From Schleiferiaceae bacterium (GTDB lineage Bacteria > Bacteroidota > Bacteroidia > Flavobacteriales > Schleiferiaceae), in assembly GCA_028357285.1 (NCBI GenBank), contig JAOMWM010000004.1, positions 1-64,000 of the forward strand: DNA of 64,000 nt. The letters are read 5' to 3'. Below, piece by piece: positions 34,091 through 45,208 of the stretch. Under the pieces are notes generated by a model. The model made no database searches. It saw nothing but the letters and a program-made list of their open reading frames with translations, and was not told the origin of the DNA. Every line of letters starts with the position of its first letter. The first letter of the stretch is position 1. Both the position numbers and the translations under genes were made by a program.

Positions 34091-34472
34091 GGCAAAGAAA
34101 ATCCTCATACTTCTCGGGTTTATTGTCGGTCTACCCCTGCTATTTATGGCAGGATGCAAAACACTAACAAGCACCATCTATAAAAGCATGGATTGTGACC
34201 AATTCAATATTGATCACATCGAATTACGCACGGGTATAGATGTCCCAAAAATCAAAAGAAAGTATTGTCAACTTAACGGCAGTAAGCGCACCGTCGAATT
34301 CGAAGTACTACTGAACTCTGATGAATTAAAATCCTACAGTACAAAATACTTTAACTGGGACGCCCCTCTTTTTACAGCAGAAGGTCGGCGCAGCGATACA
34401 GAATGGCAAGCCCGATTAGATACATCGACTAGAGCGCTTATTTTTACTATTTATTATTTAGCGAATGAGTGA
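34065..34472 (+). CDS. Hypothetical membrane-anchored protein
   Basis: 135 aa. One N-terminal hydrophobic segment (ILILLGFIVGLPLLFMAGC) that may be an SpII lipobox or a plain membrane anchor, then a small mixed alpha/beta region with Cys in MDCDQF and KYCQL that could pair. Overlaps the TspO gene end by 26 bp and the VIT1 gene start by 8 bp. A second ATG lies two codons in. Not recognised. Confidence 0.7.
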   Translation: MRMPYRTIKAKKILILLGFIVGLPLLFMAGCKTLTSTIYKSMDCDQFNIDHIELRTGIDVPKIKRKYCQLNGSKRTVEFEVLLNSDELKSYSTKYFNWDAPLFTAEGRRSDTEWQARLDTSTRALIFTIYYLANE

Positions 34473-35154
34473 TTTAGAAAAACATTACGTCAATCGGTCC
34501 AGCTGGATACGTGCCGCCGTTTTAGGTGCGAATGATGGAATACTTAGTGTTTCTAGTATTGCCGTGGGTGTTGCTTCGGCAAGCACATCAGAGGCGCCAG
34601 TGGTCATAGCTGCATTGGCCGGTTTAGTGGCTGGGGCACTGAGTATGGCTGCAGGAGAATATGTGAGCGTGAGTTCACAATCAGATATTGAGCAAGCCGA
34701 TCTGGCGCGCGAGCGAAAAGAAATTGAGGAAATGCCGGAGGTGGAAGAGCGTGAATTGGCAAAAATTTACGTTGGTCGTGGGCTGACTGAAGAAACTGCG
34801 GCCGAAGTTGCGCGTCAATTACACGAGCACGATGCTCTCGCAGCGCATGCTCGGGACGAATTAGGCATCAATGAAATGACGGCCGCACAGCCGTTGCAAG
34901 CCGCAGGAGCCAGCGCTTTAAGTTTTTTAATTGGCGGTCTATTCCCTTTTGGACTCATTTTTCTTTTTCCTTTGAATCAATTGTATTGGGTAGAATACAT
35001 CTTCAGCATTTCGTTCCTAGCGCTACTCGGTGCTATCAGTGCGCGAATTGGAGGTAGTAATGCTTGGAAAGCCGTGGTTCGAATCACCGTTTGGGGTACC
35101 ATTACCATGGGACTCAGCGCTTTGGTAGGAAGTTGGGTCCAAATAGGGCTTTAG
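34465..35154 (+). CDS. VIT1/CCC1 family transporter
   Basis: Five-helix divalent metal (Fe/Mn) transporter of 229 aa. The typical openings are present: HYVNRSSWIRAAVLGANDGILS, AGALSMAAGEYVSVSSQ, then the cytoplasmic metal-binding helical loop (RERKEIEEMPEVEERELAKIY) and the C-terminal helices (SFLIGGLFPFGLIFLF). It may export or sequester iron or manganese. Upstream genes overlap it, so it belongs to the 32978-36164 operon. Confidence 0.93.
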   Translation: MSDLEKHYVNRSSWIRAAVLGANDGILSVSSIAVGVASASTSEAPVVIAALAGLVAGALSMAAGEYVSVSSQSDIEQADLARERKEIEEMPEVEERELAKIYVGRGLTEETAAEVARQLHEHDALAAHARDELGINEMTAAQPLQAAGASALSFLIGGLFPFGLIFLFPLNQLYWVEYIFSISFLALLGAISARIGGSNAWKAVVRITVWGTITMGLSALVGSWVQIGL

Positions 35155-35157
35155 CCC

Positions 35158-35165
35158 TACCTTTG
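35158..35165 (+). promoter_or_regulatory. -7 box TACCTTTG in front of rluF
   Basis: Perfect TAnnTTTG ending 4 nt before the rluF ATG. A TTG at 35133-35135 gives a 22-nt spacer. Would yield a leaderless transcript. Confidence 0.45.
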
Positions 35166-35169
35166 ACCT

Positions 35170-35889
35170 ATGGCAACACGAATAAACAAATACCTGAGTG
35201 AAATGGGTCACTGTTCGCGAAGAGGCGCGGATAAATTACTCGAACAAGGGCGTATCACCATCAACGGAGTAGTACCAGAATTAGGCGAAAAGGTGCAAGA
35301 AGGTGATGTGGTTGCCGTTGACGGAAAAGTCGTCGGTGAACGTACTGAAAAACATGTCTATATAGCTGTAAATAAACCACGAGGCATTGTTTGCACTACG
35401 GACCGGCGAGTAGAAAAAGACAATATCGTAGACTTTGTAGGACATCCTCAGCGCATCTTCCCTATCGGTCGATTAGACAAGCCTTCCGAAGGACTCATTC
35501 TTATGACCAGTGACGGCGATATTGTCAATAAAATTTTACGTGCAAGAAACAATCACGAGAAGGAATATGTCGTTACTGTGCACAAGCCCATTACACAAGA
35601 ATTTATCACCCGCATGCGCAATGGTGTTCCCATTTTGGATACCGTAACACGCAAATGCCACGTTGAGCAGATCGGTCCGAAAGCCTTTAGAATTATCCTC
35701 ACCCAGGGTCTAAACAGACAGATTCGCAGAATGAGTGAGTATTTGGATTATCGAGTAACGAAACTCAAGCGTGTTCGTATTATGAATATTGAGCTTGACT
35801 TACCAGTCGGCGCCTGGCGTGATTTGAAAAAGCATGAATTGCTCACACTTAATAGATTGTGTGAATCCAGTAATAAAACGCATTTTTAA
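35170..35889 (+). CDS. rluF: 23S rRNA pseudouridine synthase RluF
   Basis: RsuA-family pseudouridine synthase (U2604 of 23S rRNA in Escherichia coli). 239 aa: N-terminal S4 RNA-binding domain ([21 protein letters not shown]), then the catalytic domain with [13 protein letters not shown] (catalytic Asp103) and the C-terminal [40 protein letters not shown]. It matches RluF over RluB by the latter block. Overlaps the next gene by 1 nt. Confidence 0.9.
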   Translation: MATRINKYLSEMGHCSRRGADKLLEQGRITINGVVPELGEKVQEGDVVAVDGKVVGERTEKHVYIAVNKPRGIVCTTDRRVEKDNIVDFVGHPQRIFPIGRLDKPSEGLILMTSDGDIVNKILRARNNHEKEYVVTVHKPITQEFITRMRNGVPILDTVTRKCHVEQIGPKAFRIILTQGLNRQIRRMSEYLDYRVTKLKRVRIMNIELDLPVGAWRDLKKHELLTLNRLCESSNKTHF

Positions 35890-36164
35890 TGGATGTTTTA
35901 AGTGCAAATATTCAATTCATCCCTTTACACAGTGAAAATCCGATGGCGGCAGTAGATGAAGCTATTGCATTGATACAGTCAGTCGGTGTATCCTATGAGG
36001 TTGGCCCTTTTGGCACTAGCGTTGAAGGTGATATCGATGCTGTCAATAATTTAATTCACAACCTTCAGAAAAGTGCGATCACAAAAGAATTTCTGCTTAA
36101 TGTTCAGTACCATGTGGGTGGGGATAAACTAAGCAATGAAGAGAAGATTGCAAAGTTCAGATAG
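35889..36164 (+). CDS. MTH1187-type thiamine-binding protein (DUF77)
   Basis: 91-aa ferredoxin-like fold protein. [18 protein letters not shown] and EVGPFGTSVEGDIDAV are the family signatures; members bind thiamine or related molecules in homotetramers. The ATG overlaps the rluF stop codon (TAATG). No thiamine biosynthesis gene is adjacent. Confidence 0.85.
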   Translation: MDVLSANIQFIPLHSENPMAAVDEAIALIQSVGVSYEVGPFGTSVEGDIDAVNNLIHNLQKSAITKEFLLNVQYHVGGDKLSNEEKIAKFR

Positions 36165-36169
36165 TTCCC

Positions 36170-38447
<2,278 letters not shown>

Positions 38448-38472
38448 GCACTGAGCAACATAAATGAAAAGG

Positions 38473-38507
38473 AAAACCCGGCGCCCTGTAGCGCCGGGTT
38501 TCTTTTT
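38473..38507 (+). terminator. Terminator after icd
   Basis: AACCCGGCGC / GCGCCGGGTT stem, 6-nt loop, then TTCTTTTT. Confidence 0.9.
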
Positions 38508-38545
38508 ACCGCGCATCGCGGCCGCGTGTGCGGCGCACGATCTGG

Positions 38546-39517
38546 TTAACGCTGTTTCGCAAAGGCGAATGTCAGCGGTATGTGCAAGCGTTTGGCCCAG
38601 CTCTTCTCATCGTGCGCCGCACCCGGGAACTTTTGGGTAACCCAACGTTCTCCTGAAATAAAACCATTGGCCTCTAAAACGGAATTGACTTGATTTTGAA
38701 ACGGCTCATACATTGCGTCGAGCGTCTCAGTACCATAATCAAAGTAAATTTTCCCAATGCGATCCGGTGTAATGTTTTCAGTTAAGTACTTCTGAAATGC
38801 ATTAGGAATCTCTTCATTTGGACTAAAACCGCCTGGCCAATGCGTGCTCATGCACAAGGCCGTGCCGAACACCTCGGGGTATTCCCCGATAGCATACATA
38901 CTCATGAGACCGCCCATAGAGCTGCCCGCTACAGCCGTTGCACTTTTATCGGAATAGACCTGGAATGTAGCATCAACTAAAGGTTTCACAACGTCTACCA
39001 TGTAGTGTAAATACGTATCGCTTTTAACAGGAAACGCCGTGTCAGATCCATAACGGGAAGCGATTGCCGCCATGGTAGAATCTGAAAATTGTGCACGCAG
39101 CGTATGAAAAGGCTTCTGCGGGAAGTATTCAAAGTTTCGCATGACACCACCATGATGCAACGCCACAATAATGGTCGGCAAAGTCGTTTTTATCGCAATA
39201 AGACTGTCCATGATTTCATCGACACGCCATTCCTGGTGGTTCCAAGTTGAATTTGCATCAAACAACATCTGACCATCATACATGTAGAGTACCGCATGTT
39301 TGCGTTTACCATCGTAAGTGCTGGGCAGCCAAACGTCCAACGGACGCGCACTAATTGTACCTTTCGTATGCGAGCTATCCAGTCGCAATAACGTTCCTGC
39401 AGATACCCCACTAACCGTATCCCATTGCAATACAGCAGTGACTTCGCTTTGCGTAGAAGTGCTGTTGCAACTCAACAAGAACAGGGCTGCAAATAAGGCA
39501 AAAAAGTAGGGTTTCAT
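38546..39517 (-). CDS. Esterase-like alpha/beta-hydrolase lipoprotein
   Basis: 323 aa, lipobox Cys17 (FALFAALFLLSC). The fold matches the enterochelin-esterase/esterase-D family: VLYMYDGQMLFDANSTWNHQ, nucleophile Ser in GSSMGGLMSMYAIGEYP, and an Asp and His late in the chain (YFDYGTETLD, GAAHDEKSWAKR). It could hydrolyse siderophore or acyl esters in the periplasm. The gene follows the amylase gene by 3 bp, so both form an operon and may share a polysaccharide-related role. Confidence 0.85.
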   Translation of the reverse strand: MKPYFFALFAALFLLSCNSTSTQSEVTAVLQWDTVSGVSAGTLLRLDSSHTKGTISARPLDVWLPSTYDGKRKHAVLYMYDGQMLFDANSTWNHQEWRVDEIMDSLIAIKTTLPTIIVALHHGGVMRNFEYFPQKPFHTLRAQFSDSTMAAIASRYGSDTAFPVKSDTYLHYMVDVVKPLVDATFQVYSDKSATAVAGSSMGGLMSMYAIGEYPEVFGTALCMSTHWPGGFSPNEEIPNAFQKYLTENITPDRIGKIYFDYGTETLDAMYEPFQNQVNSVLEANGFISGERWVTQKFPGAAHDEKSWAKRLHIPLTFAFAKQR

Positions 39518-39520
39518 GGG

Positions 39521-41356
39521 CTATTTTAAATCAAAAATGAGTGCGCCCATCGGCGCTATGGTGAATGTTTCTCCAAGGGGAGTTGTTTCTCCTGTCCAAA
39601 CCTCAGTCGCCGCTGAGAAACCTTCGAGTCCTTGTTGGAATCGGCCCAAATCAAGCGATACTTCTTCACTGTTTCGATTCAATACCACCATTTTATGCTC
39701 GTCCTCGAACGATCTGAAATAGACGTAAACCTCATTCTGCGGGATATAATGCAAGAGTGTCCCCATATTCAAGGCACACGACTCGCGACGTAATTTAGCC
39801 AGCGACTGAATGTAAGCAAAGGCCTCTTTCTGCTGCGTAGTAAGCCCTTCGCCGGTGAATGCATTCACGGCATCTCCTTCCCATCCCCCAGGAAAATCTG
39901 ATCGAATAATACCATGGTCTTCAGTTCCTGGATTTCCCATAAGAATCTCTGTACCATAATAGAACTGCAACGTGCCACGCGTAGTAAACAGAAATGCCAT
40001 CGCCATCTTCCATTTGTCGAAGTCTTCGTCCAATTGCGTATAAATACGACTCATATCGTGATTGTCTGGGAAAATCATAATATTATTGACATCCCCGTAC
40101 ATGTAGTCGTTGGCAAGACTTTCGTAAATCTTCGTCATGCTGCTTCTCCATCCCGATTCACCGTTCAACCCATTTATCAGTGCCGATTGCAACGGAAAAT
40201 CCATAACACTTGGTAAATAGGTCGAATAATCGTCCATCTTCGCTGTTCCCGCCTGCCAATAGCTGATCAAAGAGGGATCACTCACCCACTCTTCACCCAC
40301 GATGTTAAAGTTGGGATATTCATCTAAAATAGCTTTCGTCCAATCCGCGAGGAACTGCTTGTCCGGATACGGCCAGGTATCCATTCGGATGCCGTGCAGT
40401 CCCAAATATTCCACCCACCAAATTGAATTCTGAATAAGGTAACGGGCCAATTTTTCATTGCGCTGGTTCAAATCCGGCATCGTCTCTACAAACCACCCAT
40501 CTGTAAACTGCTTGCGGTCCACCTCCGCAGCATGCGGATCGAACCTGCTGACTTTCATGTGATTCGTCTGCGTAAATTCTGGCCATTGATTGACCCAATC
40601 TTTGCTCGGCAGATCCGCCATCCAAGGATGTGAACTTCCGATATGATTTGCGACCTGATCCATAATAAGACCAATACCTTTCTCTTTCGCCTTATCGGCC
40701 AATTCTTTGTACAATGCATTCGAACCGTACCGTGCATCCACTGCGTACAAATCCGTCATCGCATACCCGTGATAACTGTACGCAGGCATATCATTTTCAA
40801 GCACCGGGTTAAGCCACAAACTACTTACTCCTAGCGATTTAAAGTACTCTAAACTTTCAATAACGCCCGCTAAATCACCACCGTGGCGACCGCCTTGAAA
40901 CGCGCGATTAGGGCCTTCGAGCATGCCCTTAACGCGGTCATTGCTTGGATCCCCGTTACGAAAACGGTCTGGGGTCAAGAGGTATATAAAATCGGCTGAG
41001 GTAAATCCTTTACGTGCTGCACTTCCTTCCCCGCGAGATCCAATATGCACAGTCAAACGACCTATTTTCTTACCTTTCGTATTGCGAAAAACTAATCTGT
41101 GATCCCCAACTTTTGCATCTGCAGGTACGGTAGCAGTAACAAAAAGATAGTTCGGACTCTCCAATGCTTCGGTTTTTAATACTACCAGGGTCCTACTTTC
41201 CGCTATCAGATCGGAAATATCCTTTCCGTATACCATGAATTCAATGGTATTCATTTCCATACCAGCCCACCAACTTGCAGGTTCAATCTTATATAAATCC
41301 TGCGCCTGGACGGAAATACTTAGTGCCAAAACAACACCAATGATTAGCTTTTTCAT
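39521..41356 (-). CDS. Secreted GH13 alpha-amylase/cyclomaltodextrinase-type enzyme
   Basis: 611 aa from MKKLIIGVVLALSISVQAQ, a signal peptide; a 13-residue extension upstream is rejected. An N-terminal cyclomaltodextrinase-N-like domain (KIEPASWWAGMEMNTIEFMV) is followed by the GH13 barrel: LNPVLENDMPAYSYHGYAMT, DQVANHIGSSHPW, nucleophile Asp in GIRMDTWPYP, general acid Glu in NIVGEEWVSDP, and FPDNHDMSR. This is the SusA/neopullulanase style found in Bacteroidota starch loci, although no SusC/D pair is present. Confidence 0.93.
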   Translation of the reverse strand: MKKLIIGVVLALSISVQAQDLYKIEPASWWAGMEMNTIEFMVYGKDISDLIAESRTLVVLKTEALESPNYLFVTATVPADAKVGDHRLVFRNTKGKKIGRLTVHIGSRGEGSAARKGFTSADFIYLLTPDRFRNGDPSNDRVKGMLEGPNRAFQGGRHGGDLAGVIESLEYFKSLGVSSLWLNPVLENDMPAYSYHGYAMTDLYAVDARYGSNALYKELADKAKEKGIGLIMDQVANHIGSSHPWMADLPSKDWVNQWPEFTQTNHMKVSRFDPHAAEVDRKQFTDGWFVETMPDLNQRNEKLARYLIQNSIWWVEYLGLHGIRMDTWPYPDKQFLADWTKAILDEYPNFNIVGEEWVSDPSLISYWQAGTAKMDDYSTYLPSVMDFPLQSALINGLNGESGWRSSMTKIYESLANDYMYGDVNNIMIFPDNHDMSRIYTQLDEDFDKWKMAMAFLFTTRGTLQFYYGTEILMGNPGTEDHGIIRSDFPGGWEGDAVNAFTGEGLTTQQKEAFAYIQSLAKLRRESCALNMGTLLHYIPQNEVYVYFRSFEDEHKMVVLNRNSEEVSLDLGRFQQGLEGFSAATEVWTGETTPLGETFTIAPMGALIFDLK

Positions 41357-41427
41357 GAGTTTGCTTATTATTATGACTAAATGTACAACCCACACAATAT
41401 TTTACCTCATGTTTGTTAAAGACCCCT

Positions 41428-41435
41428 TAGTTTTG
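41428..41435 (+). promoter_or_regulatory. -7 box TAGTTTTG upstream of the DEAD-like gene
   Basis: Perfect TAnnTTTG 16 nt before the ATG at 41452. The -33 element is not clear. Confidence 0.4.
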
Positions 41436-41451
41436 CACAAAAGATGAGCAA

Positions 41452-42060
41452 ATGGCAAAATTGAAATTACAAGCGGAAGTTTTAAGTGCTCTTGAAGGTG
41501 CCGAACTACAAGATTTTAGCACCGCTCAACGCGCCGTAGTCAGCACCCTTAAAAGTGGTCAGAACAAATGGCTCATCGCTGCGGATCTAACTCCTTTGCG
41601 TATTGCAGTGGCAGCAACGATTATCCATAAACTGAAAGAGAGCTTTGAAGATGTAGCACGCGCTTTAATCTTGGTGCAAAACGCGGAGATCGCGGACGAA
41701 TACGCACAGTACTTCGAAACCTTAGGAAAACATACAGATCTTCGTGTTTGGACCGCTTATCCTGGACCTCAATTATTGAAACAAAAGGAGAATATTTATT
41801 TTGGAGCAGATGTAGTTATCGCTACGCCAAAGCGCTTAAATGAATTACTAAAGATTGAAGGATTTAATAGCGCCTCTGTTCAAACGCTTGTTCTTGACGC
41901 ATCGAACCATTTACTCAAAGTGGGTAATGTGGCCTTCACCCAGCGCATTAGCGACAGTATCCCTTTAAAACAACGCGTCTCGCTGAGTACCGAAAACAAA
42001 GGCAGTACCGCTGCTTACATGGATCGCTTCGCTTTCCCTTTTTCCGCAGAGCAGTTTTAA
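41452..42060 (+). CDS. Degenerate DEAD-box-like single RecA domain protein
   Basis: 202 aa that align by eye with the first RecA domain of DEAD-box RNA helicases, but every ATP-binding motif is altered. A Q-motif-like FSTAQRAVV is followed by AADLTPLRIA where the Walker A GxxGKT should be; VVIATPKRL keeps motif Ib; motif II is VLDASN in place of VLDEAD; motif III SAT is LSTEN. There is no second RecA domain. The frame is intact, has its own -7 box and is well formed, so it looks like a maintained pseudo-helicase, perhaps an RNA- or protein-binding scaffold, not a decaying fragment. Confidence 0.7.
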   Translation: MAKLKLQAEVLSALEGAELQDFSTAQRAVVSTLKSGQNKWLIAADLTPLRIAVAATIIHKLKESFEDVARALILVQNAEIADEYAQYFETLGKHTDLRVWTAYPGPQLLKQKENIYFGADVVIATPKRLNELLKIEGFNSASVQTLVLDASNHLLKVGNVAFTQRISDSIPLKQRVSLSTENKGSTAAYMDRFAFPFSAEQF

Positions 42061-42833
42061 ACCTGAATAGTAAGACGATCGTCAGGCCAATATCCACAAT
42101 GGCGAGCCGGATAGGCCTCGCTCAAACCTACTAAACTGTTTTTCCACCATTCTTGAGCGTCTGCAATCAATGCATCAGCGTCGGGGTTGGAAATAGGTAC
42201 ATGACGAACATCGACATAAGCTTTGATATTCGGCTCGCGACACACTGCCCAAAGGTGTGAAAGAAAATTAATACCAATCGGAAAGCCTGTTTTCGCGGAA
42301 TCGAAGTGTAAGCTCCATTGATAAATGTTAAAACCGTGCTTGGCACTTTCATAAAACATACCTGGCTTTAATGGCAGCATTTGCGGTCCTTCCCATGATG
42401 AACCTTCTGGAAACAAAACTACTGTTTGCCCGCTTTTGACAGCGTCAATGATGCCTTCGCGTGTTTTTGTGCGACTCTCTTTACTCTCGCGCTTAACCCA
42501 TAAAACACCTAGGGCCCGAGCAGCCCATCCTATGAGTGGCCAACTCTTCACTTCAGCTTTTCCTACTATTGTAAATAGTGCACTTGTTGGTACAAATAGA
42601 ACATCGAGGTAAGAACGGTGATTCGCCATCAATATACCTGGACCAATACTATCGAAACGGGGCCCCGATACTTTAACACCAACGACCCAAAGTAACACCC
42701 AACGCAAAGCAATAAATAAACGGTGGGCTACTTTTCTACCTGCAAAAGGATACAATATAGCAAGACTCAATACGCCAATAAGAATGACACTAAAAACACC
42801 GCAAACGCGAATTAAACCCAAGATACTTTTCAT
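42057..42833 (-). CDS. plsC: 1-acyl-sn-glycerol-3-phosphate acyltransferase
   Basis: Phospholipid synthesis enzyme adding the second acyl chain to lysophosphatidate. 258 aa from MKSILGLIRVCGVFSVIL (a longer start adds a 17-residue tail). Motif I NHRSYLDVLF (HX4D) at about 90, then KAEVKSWPLIGWAAR, and LFPEGSSWEG (the glycerophosphate-binding motif). The N-terminal hydrophobic segment anchors it. Convergent with the DEAD-like gene, 4-bp overlap. Confidence 0.88.
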   Translation of the reverse strand: MKSILGLIRVCGVFSVILIGVLSLAILYPFAGRKVAHRLFIALRWVLLWVVGVKVSGPRFDSIGPGILMANHRSYLDVLFVPTSALFTIVGKAEVKSWPLIGWAARALGVLWVKRESKESRTKTREGIIDAVKSGQTVVLFPEGSSWEGPQMLPLKPGMFYESAKHGFNIYQWSLHFDSAKTGFPIGINFLSHLWAVCREPNIKAYVDVRHVPISNPDADALIADAQEWWKNSLVGLSEAYPARHCGYWPDDRLTIQV

Positions 42834-42955
42834 TGAAGTAATATACACTTGCAATTTAAGGAGACGTAAAAGAGAAATAATCATGTTTTGAGAAAAAATG
42901 GCTTCAAATCAAAGCTACTCGCTATTACATTTTTAATTCGTTCTCTAATAAGAGA

Positions 42956-45139
42956 CTAAAAATTCCAACGATCTTTAAAAGTATCCTTCACATCTACACC
43001 TATTTTCACGCGAAAACCAGGATTCGCATCGGTTGGACTCGTTAAATAGTAGACTCCAAAACGTGTTGGGGTTTGCCAAAGTCTTACTTTATGCTCGAGT
43101 CCAACATAGGTTTCTAAATGCGAGAAGTTACTTGAAGGTAAATATAAAGCACTGAAGCCAACTGCCGAACCAAAACCCAACCTGTTCAGGACAGGGATTC
43201 GGTCTAAAAGAAAGCCATCAAAATGATGTATGCCAAAGGCCTGCGCATACACTTCCGGCGAAGCGAAGGTCTCTGATAAACTCTGCATGGTAAACAATGG
43301 ATTCGTAAACAGTAGGAAATCGCCACCCCGAAACCATTTGTACTCTATGAAACGTACTGTTGATGGGTCGTTCAAAAATCCACCTGAGATGAGATTATAA
43401 AAACTCTCTCCCGGCGCACCCCAGCGTACCATATCCTCTACCTGGAATTCGTATTTAGTATAGCGCACATTAGACCCGAAAATATCCGGAATACCTTGCT
43501 TAACGCTCAATCTGAAATCTGGCCAGCGACTGCTTAAGACTATCTTTTGCCGCCCCTTTAAATAATAACGCTGGAACGGTCGAATCAATATTTCGGCACC
43601 CAGTTGAGCTACAGTGTAAGTTTCGAAATAACCCGGTTGGTTTCGCGTACCAAACAAATCGTTTGACCAATCAGCTAATTCCAGTTCTTCAATACTTTGC
43701 CTTTTGCTATATTCAATCCCTAACCGAGTATAAAACCCGTTGAACCACTCGTATTTATGATAACTCTCAACAAAAGTTTTCTGAATAAAATTGCTTCGCG
43801 CTAACAGTCCTGTTAAATCTACGTTTTGGGTTATTTGGTCATAGGTATCCCCAACCTTGAAATGAACAGAGCCGTTATGCAACGGTGAATAGGTGTAACC
43901 CACATCTACAGAGCCTTTCATGTCGTGGTTCTTAAAACCGTAGTTCAAATTGCCGTAGAAGTTGATGGCATTGTCGTTTTCAAATCGCTTGCCTAACACC
44001 ATAGTAGGTCGCCAGCGAACACCACCTATTCCTAGAAGATTCCATTGACCGATCAGGGGGCTTAAATAAACATTAGTCCCTTGACTTCTTTTACGGTACC
44101 CAACTCCACTAAATAGCGGTTCATACCAATGAAAAGCGTTATACACGGCATCCATACTATCTAGATACGTATCGGAGTTTAAGTAACGAATCAAACTGTC
44201 TTGCTTCCTTGTCCATTGGTCCAATTCCTCGCCTTCAGGGCGATATTCCGCCCAGTAACTAACTTCCCGCATCTGCTCTCCTGGCAAGGAGCCTATCTGC
44301 ATCGCTCGCTTCACTGCGGGAACGATCGGTAAATCCATACCCTCCAATTGCCATTCAAAAACACTTTTCTTTGCGCTATTTCGAATCTTAATAGAAGTGC
44401 TACTAAATGAATATCCCTTTGTGTACGTCTGTTCTAGCGTAAATGTTCCAATAGAACCTTTGAAGGATACGGGTCGCGATTGCGTACTATTGATCAACAA
44501 TTTACCCGACCAGCCAATCTTGCCTGGCTTCGGTTCGAAGCCTAACTCTACAAAAGTCTCTCCAGCGAAAAGATATTCTTTGAGCCATTGAAATTGGTAA
44601 ACACTAAAGCCATCCCAATCCAAAAGACCTGAAATGGTTCTGGCCGATGCCTCTGGTAATTCGTTCGAATTGAATGGATAAAAGTAAGCACGATTAAAGG
44701 ACATCTCAGGATACTTTTCTAGTAGCCCAGCGTCCTGATCTCCATTGAAATCAAAGGAAGGGTTTAAATTAAAACTTGCGTCAAACCGTACCGTCCGTCC
44801 ATCATCTGGAACATACTTGCTGTAGTCCCGATACGCCTGTACCTCCTGTCTCGCATCTAATCCATCAAAGAAAACATGTGCAACTTGCTCAAAGTCGACC
44901 GCATTATTCGTGCTCTTATATTTTCTGCTGTAATATTTTAAATTCGATGGTGTGGAGCGCCTAAGAGTTTTCCAGTTTTGTCGCAGCGCCTTTATCAAAA
45001 TCTTTGCTGGATCTCCCTGATCGACAACAGTTACTTGTTGTAAAATAATGCTCGTATCGTTTTGTCCTGCACTATTTATGGACAAAGACAATAGCGCTAT
45101 GATTGCGAAAAGTCTTTGATCAAGGATTAATTTTAACAT
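42956..45139 (-). CDS. DUF5686-type outer membrane beta-barrel protein
   Basis: 727 aa with signal peptide. The N-terminal region (VVDQGDPAKILIKALRQNWKTL, LKYYSRKYKSTN) is the conserved block of DUF5686 proteins. A large C-terminal part alternates aromatic and polar residues and ends in an aromatic after alternating strands (DVKDTFKDRWNF), as for outer membrane barrels. Many family members carry a carboxypeptidase-regulatory-like domain at the N-terminus; here it is absent, since the conserved block begins about 30 residues after the signal peptide. Upstream terminator separates it from the CsgG-like gene. Confidence 0.8.
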   Translation of the reverse strand: MLKLILDQRLFAIIALLSLSINSAGQNDTSIILQQVTVVDQGDPAKILIKALRQNWKTLRRSTPSNLKYYSRKYKSTNNAVDFEQVAHVFFDGLDARQEVQAYRDYSKYVPDDGRTVRFDASFNLNPSFDFNGDQDAGLLEKYPEMSFNRAYFYPFNSNELPEASARTISGLLDWDGFSVYQFQWLKEYLFAGETFVELGFEPKPGKIGWSGKLLINSTQSRPVSFKGSIGTFTLEQTYTKGYSFSSTSIKIRNSAKKSVFEWQLEGMDLPIVPAVKRAMQIGSLPGEQMREVSYWAEYRPEGEELDQWTRKQDSLIRYLNSDTYLDSMDAVYNAFHWYEPLFSGVGYRKRSQGTNVYLSPLIGQWNLLGIGGVRWRPTMVLGKRFENDNAINFYGNLNYGFKNHDMKGSVDVGYTYSPLHNGSVHFKVGDTYDQITQNVDLTGLLARSNFIQKTFVESYHKYEWFNGFYTRLGIEYSKRQSIEELELADWSNDLFGTRNQPGYFETYTVAQLGAEILIRPFQRYYLKGRQKIVLSSRWPDFRLSVKQGIPDIFGSNVRYTKYEFQVEDMVRWGAPGESFYNLISGGFLNDPSTVRFIEYKWFRGGDFLLFTNPLFTMQSLSETFASPEVYAQAFGIHHFDGFLLDRIPVLNRLGFGSAVGFSALYLPSSNFSHLETYVGLEHKVRLWQTPTRFGVYYLTSPTDANPGFRVKIGVDVKDTFKDRWNF

Positions 45140-45158
45140 GGGTCTAAGGTAAAAAGAA

Positions 45159-45190
45159 AACCCCCTCTGAGCTCATGCTCAGAGGGGGCT
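45159..45190 (-). terminator. Terminator of the CsgG-like gene
   Basis: Perfect 12-bp stem CCCCCTCTGAGC / GCTCAGAGGGGG with a 4-nt loop, T run on the minus strand. Confidence 0.9.
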
Positions 45191-45208
45191 GCTTTAACAT
45201 ACTAGGAA

